DNA of 64,000 nt from Blastococcus haudaquaticus (GCF_900230285.1 NZ_OCNK01000003.1:186001-250000); one strand, 5' to 3'; counted from the stretch's first letter, positions 32,691 through 42,372 are shown. Notes: generated by a model not told the origin, from the letters alone. Program-made: numbers and translations.

Positions 32691-33791
32691 ATGGAAGCAG
32701 GCACGAAACGACGCCTCCGAGTGTGGGACGAGCTCCGCACCGCGTACATCGAGCAGCTTCCCTACATGGACCCGGGCACGCTCCTTTATCGCCGGCGAAA
32801 CTACAGCTTTGACGAGAATCAGGCTCGCCAAGTCGGAGCCAAGCGAGCGGGAATACTTAGAAGCGTCTGGGCCATCTTGGCGCAGGACTACGATATCCTT
32901 GAGTTGAACGAGCCACTATGGGTGCGCCGGTGGACTGCACTTCTGCCCTATGTTTTGGCCGTGCGAGTGCGACGCCTGTTGTTCAGGCGCCCCATAACCG
33001 TCGTGGCATACGCAATGGAGAATAACGACATCCCAGCGGCCATTGGCAGAATGCTGCCCTACGCTGGGGCCATAGCATCGCGCATCGCGCGGTTGCTCTT
33101 CCCCATCATCGCGGGCCAGTATTCACGGATCGCTTTCGCCACTAGAGAGGCGCAAGAGAATTACGAGCTTCTCGGCCTACCAAGTCGAGTCGAGAGGACC
33201 ACTATATGGCCCATCCCAACAAGATGCGATTGCCTTGGGGCCCTAGAAAAGCAGCCGGAAGTGTTGTTCTTGTCCACCCTGGAGCCGCATAAAGGCATCG
33301 ATCTGATGTTCGAATTATGGCGAAGTTCGGAGCAGGTGCGGGGCGCATACGGGTACAAGTTGCGCGTTGTAGGCAAGGGTGGTTTGGAAGAGCGCGTTGT
33401 GAACTTGGCCGCCGAAATTGGCGATGTCATTGTGGAGATAGATCCTCCGCGAGCGCGCGTGCATGAGCTTCTGCGGCGAGCGAAGATTGTTCTACTGCTG
33501 TCGCAGCCGCACCGCTATTGGAAGGAGCAAGTCGGGCTCTCCCTCACGGAAGGGCTTGCTCATGGATGCACCATCATTGCCACCGGCGAGACAGGACTAG
33601 CGCCATGGCTGGCCGACCATGGTCATGCCATTGTCGACGCGTCCTCGCCGCCATCGAAACTCGCAGAGACCTTACGGGCTCGATGCGAAACCCCAGTCGA
33701 TCCCCACGCCGTTCTCAGTTCCCTGTCCGGGATCGACGGCCGGCTTGTGGCCGACCGCTGGATGGCTAACGGAATAATCGTCGGCAACTAG
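32691..33791 (+). CDS. glycosyltransferase family 4-like protein
   Basis: A 366-residue GT-B fold transferase. The N-terminal domain holds YDILELNEPLWVRRW, and the C-terminal domain has VLFLSTLEPHKGIDLMFELW, LRVVGKGG and EQVGLSLTEGLAHGCTIIATGETG, the last corresponding to the nucleotide-sugar-binding Glu region of GT4 enzymes. It adds a sugar to a lipid-linked oligosaccharide inside the cell. Codon use departs from the flanks: it contains TTA codons (for example at 33315-33317) and ATA, and is visibly A/T-rich. A short AGGAG sits close to the ATG. It heads the rightward part of the island with the flippase. Confidence 0.83.
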   Translation: MEAGTKRRLRVWDELRTAYIEQLPYMDPGTLLYRRRNYSFDENQARQVGAKRAGILRSVWAILAQDYDILELNEPLWVRRWTALLPYVLAVRVRRLLFRRPITVVAYAMENNDIPAAIGRMLPYAGAIASRIARLLFPIIAGQYSRIAFATREAQENYELLGLPSRVERTTIWPIPTRCDCLGALEKQPEVLFLSTLEPHKGIDLMFELWRSSEQVRGAYGYKLRVVGKGGLEERVVNLAAEIGDVIVEIDPPRARVHELLRRAKIVLLLSQPHRYWKEQVGLSLTEGLAHGCTIIATGETGLAPWLADHGHAIVDASSPPSKLAETLRARCETPVDPHAVLSSLSGIDGRLVADRWMANGIIVGN

Positions 33792-33835
33792 CGGCGCGAC
33801 CTTCCGATCCTCACAACCGCTACCGTGTCCCCATC

Positions 33836-35095
33836 ATGATTTCCATTCTGCGCGAACGATCCGTGGACAGACTGCGCCGCTACGGACCGACAGTGTTGGG
33901 GAGCCTCGCATCTCAGGCATTCTCAGTGCTCGCCATCGCCGCGACGGTCAGCCTCGGTCTGGATACATCGGACGCGTACTCCATCGGCATGCAGATCGGC
34001 AACACCGCTCTCACGACTATCGTGCTGAGTGTCTTGTACCTGGCGGTCATCGGCCGACCCTCGTTCCGAGCGTGGGGCGCGGCTAGCGCAGCTACGTTCT
34101 CTGTTTCGATGATCCTCGGGTTGATAGTTGTCTTTGCAGTGAGCTCGGCAGCCTCCAGTTCTAACGCCGAGGAGAGTCACTACGGGATTCACTTGATCTT
34201 CGCAGCTGGGGGAGCAGCCCTCGCCCTCGCCGGCGTTCACGGTGTTCGCTTGGCGTGCCACGGGCGGCCATTCCTGCTCAGCCTTGTTACTGTGATACCT
34301 AACGCTGCCCTGCTGTTGGGCGTCCTTACGACCAGGGTTCTTTCTGGGGGCGACGGCAATGCCTCACTCGTTCTCCCAGCAGTGTGCTGGGCATTGGGGG
34401 CGTGCGTTGCAGCGGCGATTTACTGGGTGCTCGCGACTCGGCTTCCCCATGTCGCGGCAATTCCACAATTCAACGAGTCGCTTAAGAGTAAGTCCCTGCA
34501 TGTCTCAGCGTTGGCATGGTCGGCAGGGAACATCGGTCTAGCGAGCGTTGTCCTCCTTGCATCCACGAGCCAGCTCGACCCCGGCACAACTACGGCGCTA
34601 TTCCTGATATCGCGTGCAGGGACGTCCATCGTTACCACAGGCGTTAACGCCATCCTTGCGGTTCGCTACAACTGGGTGAGCGCAGCGAACGTGCCGGCAC
34701 ATAGGGTGAGTCGGACACTTTGGCTTCTCGTTGGACTCTTGGCCGTAACCATTGGCGTCATACTAGTGGGAGGAGAGTCGGGCGTTGCCTTGTTCCCGAT
34801 CGCCATCTTATGGCTCTATGCGATCGTCGTAACACCTATTGCATCTCGGGAAGCGAATGCCCGTAGAAGGGGTGGACGCTTGATCGCGAAAGCTGCTCTG
34901 GAGACAATCGTCGGCGGGTTCGCTGTCTTGTGGGTTTACCTAAACCCAACGCCTAGTGGCTTCTTCGCTGCCTGGACCGTAATCTCCCTTGCAGGCCTTG
35001 CGGCACTCACGTGGAGGGCGCGCGATCGCTCCCTCGCAGTCATGGCTCTCTTGCCCCTACCTATGGCGGTTGCGTGCTTGCTTCTCGCCACGTGA
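33836..35095 (+). CDS. polysaccharide flippase-like membrane protein (Wzx/MOP superfamily candidate)
   Basis: A 419-residue protein with about 12-13 hydrophobic helices and short loops, fitting the MOP exporters that flip lipid-linked saccharide units. No residue motif identifies the family beyond topology and context. It lies 44 bases after a glycosyltransferase and in a block with a polymerase and other transferases. It is A/T-rich. Its last 39 bases overlap the convergent glycosyltransferase. A lipid II flippase of MurJ type is a less likely alternative. Confidence 0.7.
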   Translation: MISILRERSVDRLRRYGPTVLGSLASQAFSVLAIAATVSLGLDTSDAYSIGMQIGNTALTTIVLSVLYLAVIGRPSFRAWGAASAATFSVSMILGLIVVFAVSSAASSSNAEESHYGIHLIFAAGGAALALAGVHGVRLACHGRPFLLSLVTVIPNAALLLGVLTTRVLSGGDGNASLVLPAVCWALGACVAAAIYWVLATRLPHVAAIPQFNESLKSKSLHVSALAWSAGNIGLASVVLLASTSQLDPGTTTALFLISRAGTSIVTTGVNAILAVRYNWVSAANVPAHRVSRTLWLLVGLLAVTIGVILVGGESGVALFPIAILWLYAIVVTPIASREANARRRGGRLIAKAALETIVGGFAVLWVYLNPTPSGFFAAWTVISLAGLAALTWRARDRSLAVMALLPLPMAVACLLLAT

Positions 35096-35866
35096 TGACG
35101 CAGAAACCGGAGCGGTACTCAAACCGCTCGGACGCCGTCCAACGAGCAATCCGGGGTGGCGAAGGAAGAACCGCACGGCGGACCTTAGATGCAGGCGGAA
35201 AGCGACAGATCTCCAACTATGAGATTGTCTTGCCCAGGCATGAATCCAGCGAACTTCTTCGTTCAGCAGAACGGGCACGCCATGCTTCCAAGCCCGCATA
35301 CAAAGTTCCGCGTCTTCGTAGTAGAGAAAGAACTCCTTCGGCCAGCCGCCCAATCCGGTAATAGTTTCACGTTCGCATGCGATGGCGGCACCGAGAACCC
35401 AGGGAACCTCTCCCGCGGGCCCGAGCGGGGGCCAATTATATGCCTCATTTGACCGATGCGATAGGCGGTTCCGCACCTGCTTGGCTAAGAACGGCAATCC
35501 GCGCCCATTCGCCTGGGGCTCCCCATCCGGCCCAACAAGTCGAGGCGCAACAAGAGATCGATGCTGCCGGAGAGTGCTCTCCAGAGTGCGAAGGCCGTCG
35601 CGGGTGAGCCGAACATCTGGATTCAAGAAGAGCACAAAGCGGGCGGATGTGTTCCTCAGCCCCAGGTTGTTTCCTCGAGAGAGACCTCCATTGTCGGTGC
35701 GAATGACGCGACCGAATAACTTCCTCGCCAACGGATAACTATTGTCTGTGCTGGCGTTGTCAACGGCGCACACCCTTTCACGAACTTCCGCGGGTATCTC
35801 TGGCCAGATAGTGCCAAGTTCCAACTCGCTGTTATGCAGTACGACGATTACGTCCCAGTCTTGCAT
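35057..35866 (-). CDS. GT2 glycosyltransferase (rhamnosyltransferase-like)
   Basis: A 269-residue GT-A fold transferase. VIVVLHNS opens the fold, CAVDNASTD binds the nucleotide, NGGLSRGNNLGL and LFLNPDVRL hold the DxD-equivalent (NPD), and LGGWPKEFFLYYEDAELCMR contains the catalytic EDxEL motif typical of WbbL-like rhamnosyltransferases. The donor may be dTDP-rhamnose, for which rfbB and rfbD exist at 51-53 kb, but this is inference. It overlaps the polymerase gene upstream by 35 bases and the flippase on the other strand. Confidence 0.85.
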   Translation of the reverse strand: MQDWDVIVVLHNSELELGTIWPEIPAEVRERVCAVDNASTDNSYPLARKLFGRVIRTDNGGLSRGNNLGLRNTSARFVLFLNPDVRLTRDGLRTLESTLRQHRSLVAPRLVGPDGEPQANGRGLPFLAKQVRNRLSHRSNEAYNWPPLGPAGEVPWVLGAAIACERETITGLGGWPKEFFLYYEDAELCMRAWKHGVPVLLNEEVRWIHAWARQSHSWRSVAFRLHLRSAVRFFLRHPGLLVGRRPSGLSTAPVSASSRGEKQARNRHR

Positions 35867-37235
35867 TGTTCTCCTCCTGGTTAAACGCTTCGCTGCCGAC
35901 AGCGGCGTCGGCTGCCGGTCCCGACCGGCCTGTTCTGATCGAGTCCGAGACGGCGGGGTAGACCGACAGGAGGGCCATATAGGGAAGTACCTCTATGGAT
36001 TGGTAGAAGACACTTTCCACCGCTGCAGCTATGAGGCCCGAGATGAGCCAGGCGTGCGAACGATCAATGCGCCTCGTTCCCGAGAGAAGTACCAAATAGA
36101 ATAGACCAGCACCAAGGAGGCCGAAATTCAGCATCTGTTGAAGAAGCCCGGACTCGACGATGATTCCGGACCCGCCACCGAGATTGCTAGCCGCATTGGT
36201 CACAACCCCGACATATCCGCCAACGAGGAGTGGTGAGTCCAGCCACATCTCCCAGCCTTGCTGCCACAGAGCTACTCGGCCGGTGTTCCCTGACGCCGAC
36301 AAACTGCCGGCATCGAGCACTCGTTCCAAATAGGCATTCTGCGACCAGGTGACAGGAAGTAGCGCTAGGACGGCGAAGAAGAGGCTCAGCGTCGCAAAGG
36401 GGACCCATGCGCGTCGAACAAGTAGCCAGACGAGACATCCTCCAATTAGAATTAGGAGCCCGGATCGGCTCAGCGACAGTACGAGCGCCACCGTGCCGAT
36501 TGCGCCGACTAGGAAGGATATGGTGCTCCGACGAGCGCTGTACTGGAATAGCGGAAACAGAAGAACCGCTAGCGCTAGGGGGTAGTGGAGGTAACTCCCG
36601 GTTATCGATGCGGGACGAATGTAACCGGCAACGCTGAAGGTGTCATTCCCCGGCAGGTAGCCGAACAGGCTCGTGTACTGCTGGAAGAGGGCGACGATAA
36701 CTATCGTGATCGTGATGGCGGCCAGAGTGGAGGAGTTGATCCAATAGCCTATGTGTGCAAATCGAAAACTGGAGAAGGCCCAGAAGAGGCCGAGGTAGAA
36801 CGTCATGACGATGACGTAGACGAGTCCACTGGACCCTGTCGGCCCCATAGCGGTCACGATCGATGATGTCACGAAGACAATAATTGCCGCATAAGCTACG
36901 GCGCTGGTCCCCCGACGTGGTTGCCGACGCTCGGGTCTGCCCACGGCGAAGAGAACGACTAGCGCGGCACCAAGGAGCGCAAACTGCACAGCGTAAGCAA
37001 CAAGTTTCGGGCCAAAGCTCTCAAGAACGCCGCGGCCCGTGGCGGCAAACAAGAACGCAGTGCCCGCGATGCACAGGGCCAGTCGCGTGGAGAGTGGGGG
37101 AGTGTCCACGCTGCCGTAGCGCCAGTCTGGGCTGGGCGGAAGGGGATGGACGGGACGGACTGGGCGGGCTTGTCGGGCGTCCGTCGCGACGGCGAGCGTT
37201 CTCCCAGTGGGCTTCACAGTCTCGTGCTCTGTCAT
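35832..37235 (-). CDS. Wzy/O-antigen ligase-like polysaccharide polymerase
   Basis: A 467-residue membrane protein with about 12 hydrophobic helices. The large extracellular loop contains the charged YLERVLDAGSLSASGNTGRVALWQQGWEMW block, with the RxxLWxxG pattern of O-antigen polymerases and ligases, followed by GGSGIIVESGLLQQML. It would join repeat units on the outer face of the membrane. A proline-rich cytoplasmic N-terminus of about 45 residues precedes the first helix. It overlaps the GT2 gene by 35 bases and is in the same leftward transcription unit. Confidence 0.8.
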   Translation of the reverse strand: MTEHETVKPTGRTLAVATDARQARPVRPVHPLPPSPDWRYGSVDTPPLSTRLALCIAGTAFLFAATGRGVLESFGPKLVAYAVQFALLGAALVVLFAVGRPERRQPRRGTSAVAYAAIIVFVTSSIVTAMGPTGSSGLVYVIVMTFYLGLFWAFSSFRFAHIGYWINSSTLAAITITIVIVALFQQYTSLFGYLPGNDTFSVAGYIRPASITGSYLHYPLALAVLLFPLFQYSARRSTISFLVGAIGTVALVLSLSRSGLLILIGGCLVWLLVRRAWVPFATLSLFFAVLALLPVTWSQNAYLERVLDAGSLSASGNTGRVALWQQGWEMWLDSPLLVGGYVGVVTNAASNLGGGSGIIVESGLLQQMLNFGLLGAGLFYLVLLSGTRRIDRSHAWLISGLIAAAVESVFYQSIEVLPYMALLSVYPAVSDSIRTGRSGPAADAAVGSEAFNQEENNARLGRNRRTA

Positions 37236-37255
37236 GTTGGGACGAATTCCCGACC

Positions 37256-38212
37256 TCAGCGTTGGGGTGTCCGGCGCACATTATGCGCCTGCCCCTTGGC
37301 ATACCCGACCATCTTGCTGTAGTCGCCTACGACCTGTACCACTATGGCTGACCCGAGCTTCCGAGCGAAGCTCCAACTGGCGGTGCTCGGGTGCTCTGCT
37401 AGGCGTCGCAGGGGTCGACGAAGCAATGCTCCCCAGGCCATTATGGACAGACAGCGACCAAGCCCGCCGTGTGTGCAGACTGCGGCAGTGGCGAGGTAGA
37501 ACGTAGGACGACCCAAGTTCCTCACGGCATATAGGCCAGCCATCGCGTCACCGCGGGCGTAGTTCTGGTACTGCTTGGAGTAGTGGCGAAGGCTTGGGCG
37601 GGCATCCCATGTGATGGCGGGATCATCTACTCGGTGGGGCGGACCATTTAGGTCCCGGAGCCGCTTGAAGAAGACGACATCCTCGGTGTGATCGAGATCG
37701 GTCGGAAACTTGCCAACTGAGAGAAAATCATCGCGTCGGAAGGCCGAGCCGCGGGCGCTCGGAAGGACTTTGTCCGCAGCGAACTCTCCAGCCGAGGGAG
37801 TGATGACCGAACTTATGGCAGCATGCCAGCCGTCAGCGTGCAACTGCGGACGGTATCGGGCGCGACAGGAACGAGCCTCGCCCTCCAGGAGCGGGGCAGC
37901 CATCGCGTGCACCCAGTTGGGAGGCAGTCGGACGCCTGCGTCGGTTGTGACGATGAGTTCGGCATTTGACAGTTCTATGGCCGCGTTCCTCCCCACCGAG
38001 ATGTTTCCCGCGACTTGATTCACAGTCATACGACCATCGAACTCGTGCGCTCTGTCCCTAAGTAGTTCGTAGGTACCGTCGGTGGAGTGAGCGTCTACGG
38101 CACTGATGAGAAAGTCTTGCCAGTCTTGTCCGCGGAGGTCGTCCAGTAAGGCACTCGTCTCGTGTAATGCGTTCCTGACGGTGAAGCAGACTGCCGTCCT
38201 CGCGTCTGACAC
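37256..38212 (-). CDS. GT2-type glycosyltransferase
   Basis: A 318-residue GT-A fold protein. VCFTVRNALHE, SAVDAHSTDGT and NISVGRNAAIEL, with TTDAGVRLPP as the DxD-equivalent, are the GT2 nucleotide-sugar-binding blocks. HTEDVVFFKRLRD supplies the catalytic Glu-Asp. A hydrophobic C-terminal segment (about 240-260) may hold it at the membrane. It starts the leftward unit GT2, polymerase, GT2. Donor and acceptor are unknown. It lies 20 bases before the polymerase start. Confidence 0.82.
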   Translation of the reverse strand: MSDARTAVCFTVRNALHETSALLDDLRGQDWQDFLISAVDAHSTDGTYELLRDRAHEFDGRMTVNQVAGNISVGRNAAIELSNAELIVTTDAGVRLPPNWVHAMAAPLLEGEARSCRARYRPQLHADGWHAAISSVITPSAGEFAADKVLPSARGSAFRRDDFLSVGKFPTDLDHTEDVVFFKRLRDLNGPPHRVDDPAITWDARPSLRHYSKQYQNYARGDAMAGLYAVRNLGRPTFYLATAAVCTHGGLGRCLSIMAWGALLRRPLRRLAEHPSTASWSFARKLGSAIVVQVVGDYSKMVGYAKGQAHNVRRTPQR

Positions 38213-38280
38213 TTCATGTCCTCCAAGAAGCTCTGCACTTTGAATGCATCAAGTCCTAGTAGCTATCGAGCGACAGGCGC

Positions 38281-38853
38281 CTAGACAGTAGGTAGGGTGC
38301 GTTCGCCGTGCGTGTACCGATGAACCGCGCCGAGGGGCTTAAGTGTTGCGGGCGCGCCTACGGCCAAGTGGCGCGGCGGGACGTCCCGAACGACGAGTGA
38401 GTGGGCAGCTACGACAGCACCATCGCCGATGCTAACCGGCCCGAGAATGCTGGCGTTCGCGAAGACGGTTACGTCGTCGCCGAGGGTCGGTTGCAGGCCT
38501 TCCTCCCCGCGCCGGCCGTTATCGCCGAGAGTGACCCCCTGGTACAGACGCAGGTTCTTGCCTGCGCGTACTCCGTCGCCGACAACTATGCCGGAACTGT
38601 GAACGATGCACAGGCCCGGCCCGATCCGGGATCGGACCCCCAACTCGGCGCCAGAGATGCGTAGCGCGCGGCCAGTGGCCCAAAGAGCGAGCGGTTTCAG
38701 CTTCAGTCTGAGGAGCAACTGTGCCGCCCGATACAACAGTAGGGTCTGGACACGTGGCACAAGCAGCACGTTCATGATCATTCGCCCGAGCGAGTACTTG
38801 GGCACCGTGGCCATGAGGTCGCTTCGCAGGACATGCACGCCGGTAGTAAACAC
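38281..38853 (-). CDS. hexapeptide-repeat acyltransferase, serine acetyltransferase-like
   Basis: A 190-residue protein with a left-handed parallel beta-helix. Residues 78-180 show repeated hexapeptide turns (IGPGLCIVHSSGIVVGDGV, VTVFANASILGPVSIGDGA). The His in IVHSSG and the helical N-terminus resemble CysE-type serine acetyltransferases, but the setting among glycosyltransferases suggests O-acetylation of a sugar. It is the first gene of the leftward half of the island. Confidence 0.82.
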   Translation of the reverse strand: MFTTGVHVLRSDLMATVPKYSLGRMIMNVLLVPRVQTLLLYRAAQLLLRLKLKPLALWATGRALRISGAELGVRSRIGPGLCIVHSSGIVVGDGVRAGKNLRLYQGVTLGDNGRRGEEGLQPTLGDDVTVFANASILGPVSIGDGAVVAAHSLVVRDVPPRHLAVGAPATLKPLGAVHRYTHGERTLPTV

Positions 38854-39248
38854 TCGTGCCTGGTTCCAGCACTCGGCCAGTTGCCCCCCGTCCCTCGGAA
38901 GTGGTCCTGGCAGACGGTCGGTCGAGGCGCCGCCGAAGCTTCCGCCTGTGTTCGGCAGCGCATGCCCCTCAGGGTGGCAATGACGCCATTCGAGCGGCTC
39001 GAGGCCACGGCGACGGGGTGTGACCGCGCGCGCCAGCCGTCCGCTGGCACGCCCCGGCTGGCGGGGAGGGCCGGCCCACGGTCCATCCCTCCCTCGGGCT
39101 GATTCGAGCTGTGCGACGTGCAGCTTGCGCGGGTTTCATGATGATGTACGGGGCGGCAAGCCTGTAGGCGCTTGTCGAGATCTCTATCCTTGCCGCACTG
39201 AGCCGGTGGCTGGGTTGACGTAGCGACGGGAAGCGAGCGCACCATACC
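38854..39248. other. divergent intergenic region
   Basis: 395 bases between the acyltransferase start and the Wzc-type kinase start, reading away from each other. It must hold both promoters. No RNA gene, clear inverted repeat or supported ORF was seen. Confidence 0.5.
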
Positions 39249-40631
39249 GTGGAAATGAGCGATATCGTCAAGCCTCTCCGCGCTGCGTGGTGGTTGCCAC
39301 TCCTGGGCCTGTTGGTGGGCGGGGCATGCGCTTTAGCCATTAGCCTGCTGCAGACTCCCCTCTATACTGCTTCGACGCAGTTGTTTGTTTCACCTCGCGA
39401 ATCCGTGTCGACGTCTGATGCTTTTCAAGGAAGCCAGCTTTCACAGCAGCGCGTCACCTCGTACGCCAGGCTCCTTTCGGGGGATGAAATGGCCCGCCGA
39501 GTCATCGAGCGCCTGGATCTCGACGACTCGACATCTGACCTGCGCGGCAGGATCACGGCTACGGCCGTCGCCGACACCGTGTTGATCGACGTGTCGGTCA
39601 GAGACGAGTCGCCGCGTCAAGCGCAAGGCCTGGCGGAAACCGTCGGGAGTGAGTTCATTGCTTTTGTTGCAGAGCTTGAATCCCCCGAAGGAGGGGGGGC
39701 TCCTCCCGTTACTGTCACGGTCGCAGATCAACCCGAAGTGCCGGACTCTCCGAGTTCCCCGCAGGTGAGCCGGAATACAGCCCTGGGACTCCTGCTGGGC
39801 CTCCTGGTGGGTGCAGGTCTCGCCGTGCTGCGAACCAGTCTGGACCGATCAGTCACCGATCCGAACGCGGCCTCAACCCTTGCGGGCGCTCCGGTGATCG
39901 GCACCATCCTTCGGGACGGGCTGCTTGAGAAGCGGCACCTAGTGGTTCGCAGCGGCCCCGGTCGCGCTGCCGAAGACTATAGGCAATTGCGGACCAATCT
40001 ACAGTTTTTGAGCGTGGATAATCCGCCTCGCGTGATAATGGTCTCCAGTGCCGTTCCGTCCGAAGGCAAAACAACAGTTGTCGTAAACCTTGGGCTAGCT
40101 CTCGTTGACGCCGGTCACCGGGTCACGATCATCGAGGCGGACCTGCGCAAGCCGAAGGTCACCCGATACCTGGGCATGGTGGGTGGGGCTGGCCTGACGA
40201 ACATCTTGGCTGGAACCGCGGAAGTTGAGGATGTGGTGCAGCACTACGGCTCTGGTGAGTTGAAGGTGATCGCGGCGGGACCCACGCCACCGAATCCAGG
40301 GGAACTGCTTTCGTCCAGTCACATGACTGGGCTGGTGGAGCGTCTGCGGTCGGACAGCGACTTCGTCCTCGTTGATGCCCCGCCACTCTTGCCCGTCGCG
40401 GATTCTTCGGGGCTCGCGGTGATCATGGACGGCGTACTGCTATCTGTCCGCTACGGGAGCACCAGGCAAGATCAGCTTCGCCAGGCAGCATCTACGTTGG
40501 AACGGGTCGGCGCAAAGACTCTGGGCGTGATCCTCAACATCGTGCCGCCGAAAGCCGAAGTGGCTTCTGCTTACGGCTACGGGTACACCTACGAGGCGGT
40601 CACGCCCGACGGAAAGCACAAGAGCCCCTAA
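39249..40631 (+). CDS. Wzc-type chain-length regulator fused to tyrosine autokinase
   Basis: A 460-residue membrane protein with an N-terminal Wzz domain between helices at about 13-33 and 178-194 and a cytoplasmic BY-kinase. Walker A is SSAVPSEGKTT (266-276), Walker A' is EADLRKP near 296-302, and Walker B is VLVDAPPLLPVADS. The C-terminal YGYGYTYEA holds the clustered tyrosines that are autophosphorylated. It controls polysaccharide polymerisation and export. GTG at 39249 or ATG at 39255 is the start; the latter removes two residues. A close paralogue is at 60078, and a phosphatase that could reverse it is at 50365. Confidence 0.9.
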   Translation: MEMSDIVKPLRAAWWLPLLGLLVGGACALAISLLQTPLYTASTQLFVSPRESVSTSDAFQGSQLSQQRVTSYARLLSGDEMARRVIERLDLDDSTSDLRGRITATAVADTVLIDVSVRDESPRQAQGLAETVGSEFIAFVAELESPEGGGAPPVTVTVADQPEVPDSPSSPQVSRNTALGLLLGLLVGAGLAVLRTSLDRSVTDPNAASTLAGAPVIGTILRDGLLEKRHLVVRSGPGRAAEDYRQLRTNLQFLSVDNPPRVIMVSSAVPSEGKTTVVVNLGLALVDAGHRVTIIEADLRKPKVTRYLGMVGGAGLTNILAGTAEVEDVVQHYGSGELKVIAAGPTPPNPGELLSSSHMTGLVERLRSDSDFVLVDAPPLLPVADSSGLAVIMDGVLLSVRYGSTRQDQLRQAASTLERVGAKTLGVILNIVPPKAEVASAYGYGYTYEAVTPDGKHKSP

Positions 40632-40761
40632 GCGTCGGCCGCAGACTTCCGGTGGGCCTAAGTGTTTCGCAGGCGCCCCGGGTGGTGCGACGTGTCACAG
40701 ATGTCTTCGGCCCCTCCCGCGACCGCTAACGAGCCTGTACGGTCCCCTTGCCGGTTGAACG

Positions 40762-42339
40762 ATGAAGTTCCCAGTTGTCCGGGGGGATCAGGGGCGCTCG
40801 CGCCCAGTAGGTGCACGGGGGTGCCCTGTTTCGATGCTCGACGTTCGCGGCGGCCTACCCAAGCACGACCAGCGGTCGGTGACGCGCGGCTGGTACTCCT
40901 ACGCCGCCCGCTTCCGCGGTGAAGGCACCGAGGCCCGACGCGCTTGGCGGCATACTTACGTCCTGCGCATCCTGATCGGTGACGTCGTCTCCGCAGCGCT
41001 CGCCGGACTGGCCGGCTACCTCGTTCGGTTCGGTGCTGAGACGACGGCCACGCACGCGTCCACTTGGGCCGCTGCCGCGCTCCCGGTGATTTGGGTCGGC
41101 TCCATGCTGATCGCCCGGAGCTACGAGGAGCGCTTCCTCTGGGTCGGGGCGGAGGAGTTCCGGCGGGTCTTCTTCGCGGCCATGATGCTGCTCGCCACGC
41201 TGGGCACCGTCTCCTGGGCGTTCCGTCTCGACGTCGCCCGCGGGTTCGTCATCCTCGCTGTTCCTCTGGCCCTTCTGCTGACTTTGGCGCAGCGCTACGC
41301 CCATCGGCAGAGGCTGCACCAGGCGCGCGGCCGTGGACAGCACCTGCAGACCACGCTCCTAGTCGGGCATCGCAACGCCGTGGCTGCCCTCGACGAGCAG
41401 CTCGACCGGGAGGCCTTCCACGGCTACCGCGTCATCGGTTGCTGCCTGCCGACCCGTCAGTTTGACCCGGCGGCCGACGCCTTCAATGGCCTGCCCGTGC
41501 TCGGTGGGATCGACGAGGTCGCCGACGTCGTCAAGCGCTACGAGGTCGACACGGTTGCAGTCCTGCCCTGCCCCGAACTCGACGGGCCAGCGCTCCGCCG
41601 GCTCGGCTGGGACCTCGAGAAGACCCGGGCGGAGTTGCTGTTGGCCCCGGCCATCACGGAGATCGTCGGCACGCGGGTGCGCATCCGCCCGGTGTGCGGG
41701 CTGCCGCTTATGCACATGGAGCGTCCGGAGTTGACCGGTCACCGCCGGCTCACCAAGGAGCTGTTCGACAAAACCGCGGCAGGCCTGGGCGTGTTGTTCC
41801 TGCTTCCCGTCCTGCTCGGCATCGCCCTGGCCGTCAAGGTCACCAGCGCCGGCCCAGTCTTCTTCCGGCAGGAGCGCGTCGGCCGCGATGGGCGGACCTT
41901 TCCCATGCTGAAGTTCCGCAGCATGGTGCCCGGCGCCGATCGCATGGTCGAGGAGCTCTCCGACGACAGCGACGGTAACGGCGTCCTGTTCAAGAAGAGG
42001 GACGACCCACGCATTACCCGGGTCGGCAAGCTCCTGCGCCGGTACTCCCTCGACGAGCTGCCTCAGCTCCTCAATGTGATCCGCGGCGACATGTCCCTCG
42101 TCGGCCCGCGCCCGCCGCTGCCGACCGAGGTCGAGAAGTACGGCTTCGACATGCACCGCCGATTCCTGGTGAAGCCGGGCCTCACTGGCCTGTGGCAGGT
42201 CAGTGGTCGGTCGGACCTCTCCTGGGACGACTCGGTGCGCATCGACGTCCGGTACGTCGAGAACTGGTCGCTCACCTTCGACTTCATGATTCTTTGGAAG
42301 ACCGTCGGCGCGGTGATCCGCGGCTCCGGAGCCTACTGA
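40762..42339 (+). CDS. polyprenyl-phosphate sugar-phosphate transferase (WbaP/CpsE type)
   Basis: A 525-residue initiating enzyme that transfers a hexose-1-phosphate to undecaprenyl phosphate. Hydrophobic helices near 70-90, 100-118, 135-150 and 160-177 are followed by a CoA-binding-like Rossmann region (LLVGHRNAVAAL) and the catalytic domain: a re-entrant helix (FLLPVLLGIALAVKVTSAGP), FFRQERVGRDGRTF, KFRSMV, RVGKLLRRYSLDELPQL and GDMSLVGPRPPL. These are the hallmarks of the family. ATG at 40762 is used, but ATG 40834 is equally plausible because the first 25 residues are unlike the family. It converges with the LCP gene. A paralogue lies at 56187. Confidence 0.9.
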   Translation: MKFPVVRGDQGRSRPVGARGCPVSMLDVRGGLPKHDQRSVTRGWYSYAARFRGEGTEARRAWRHTYVLRILIGDVVSAALAGLAGYLVRFGAETTATHASTWAAAALPVIWVGSMLIARSYEERFLWVGAEEFRRVFFAAMMLLATLGTVSWAFRLDVARGFVILAVPLALLLTLAQRYAHRQRLHQARGRGQHLQTTLLVGHRNAVAALDEQLDREAFHGYRVIGCCLPTRQFDPAADAFNGLPVLGGIDEVADVVKRYEVDTVAVLPCPELDGPALRRLGWDLEKTRAELLLAPAITEIVGTRVRIRPVCGLPLMHMERPELTGHRRLTKELFDKTAAGLGVLFLLPVLLGIALAVKVTSAGPVFFRQERVGRDGRTFPMLKFRSMVPGADRMVEELSDDSDGNGVLFKKRDDPRITRVGKLLRRYSLDELPQLLNVIRGDMSLVGPRPPLPTEVEKYGFDMHRRFLVKPGLTGLWQVSGRSDLSWDDSVRIDVRYVENWSLTFDFMILWKTVGAVIRGSGAY

Positions 42340-42347
42340 GCCGTTGG

Positions 42348-42371
42348 CTTGGCCGGGGCGGCTCGGCCGAG
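42348..42371. terminator. hairpin between convergent genes
   Basis: CTTGGCCG, loop GGGCGGCT, CGGCCGAG: eight pairs with one wobble between the stops at 42339 and 42373. It probably terminates transcription from both sides. Confidence 0.6.
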
Positions 42372-42372
42372 A

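Noticed and set aside
38281-38853. Assignment of the hexapeptide protein as the housekeeping cysE
   Set aside because: Context among glycosyltransferases and A/T-rich codon use point to a sugar acyltransferase; the sequence alone does not decide, so no symbol was given.
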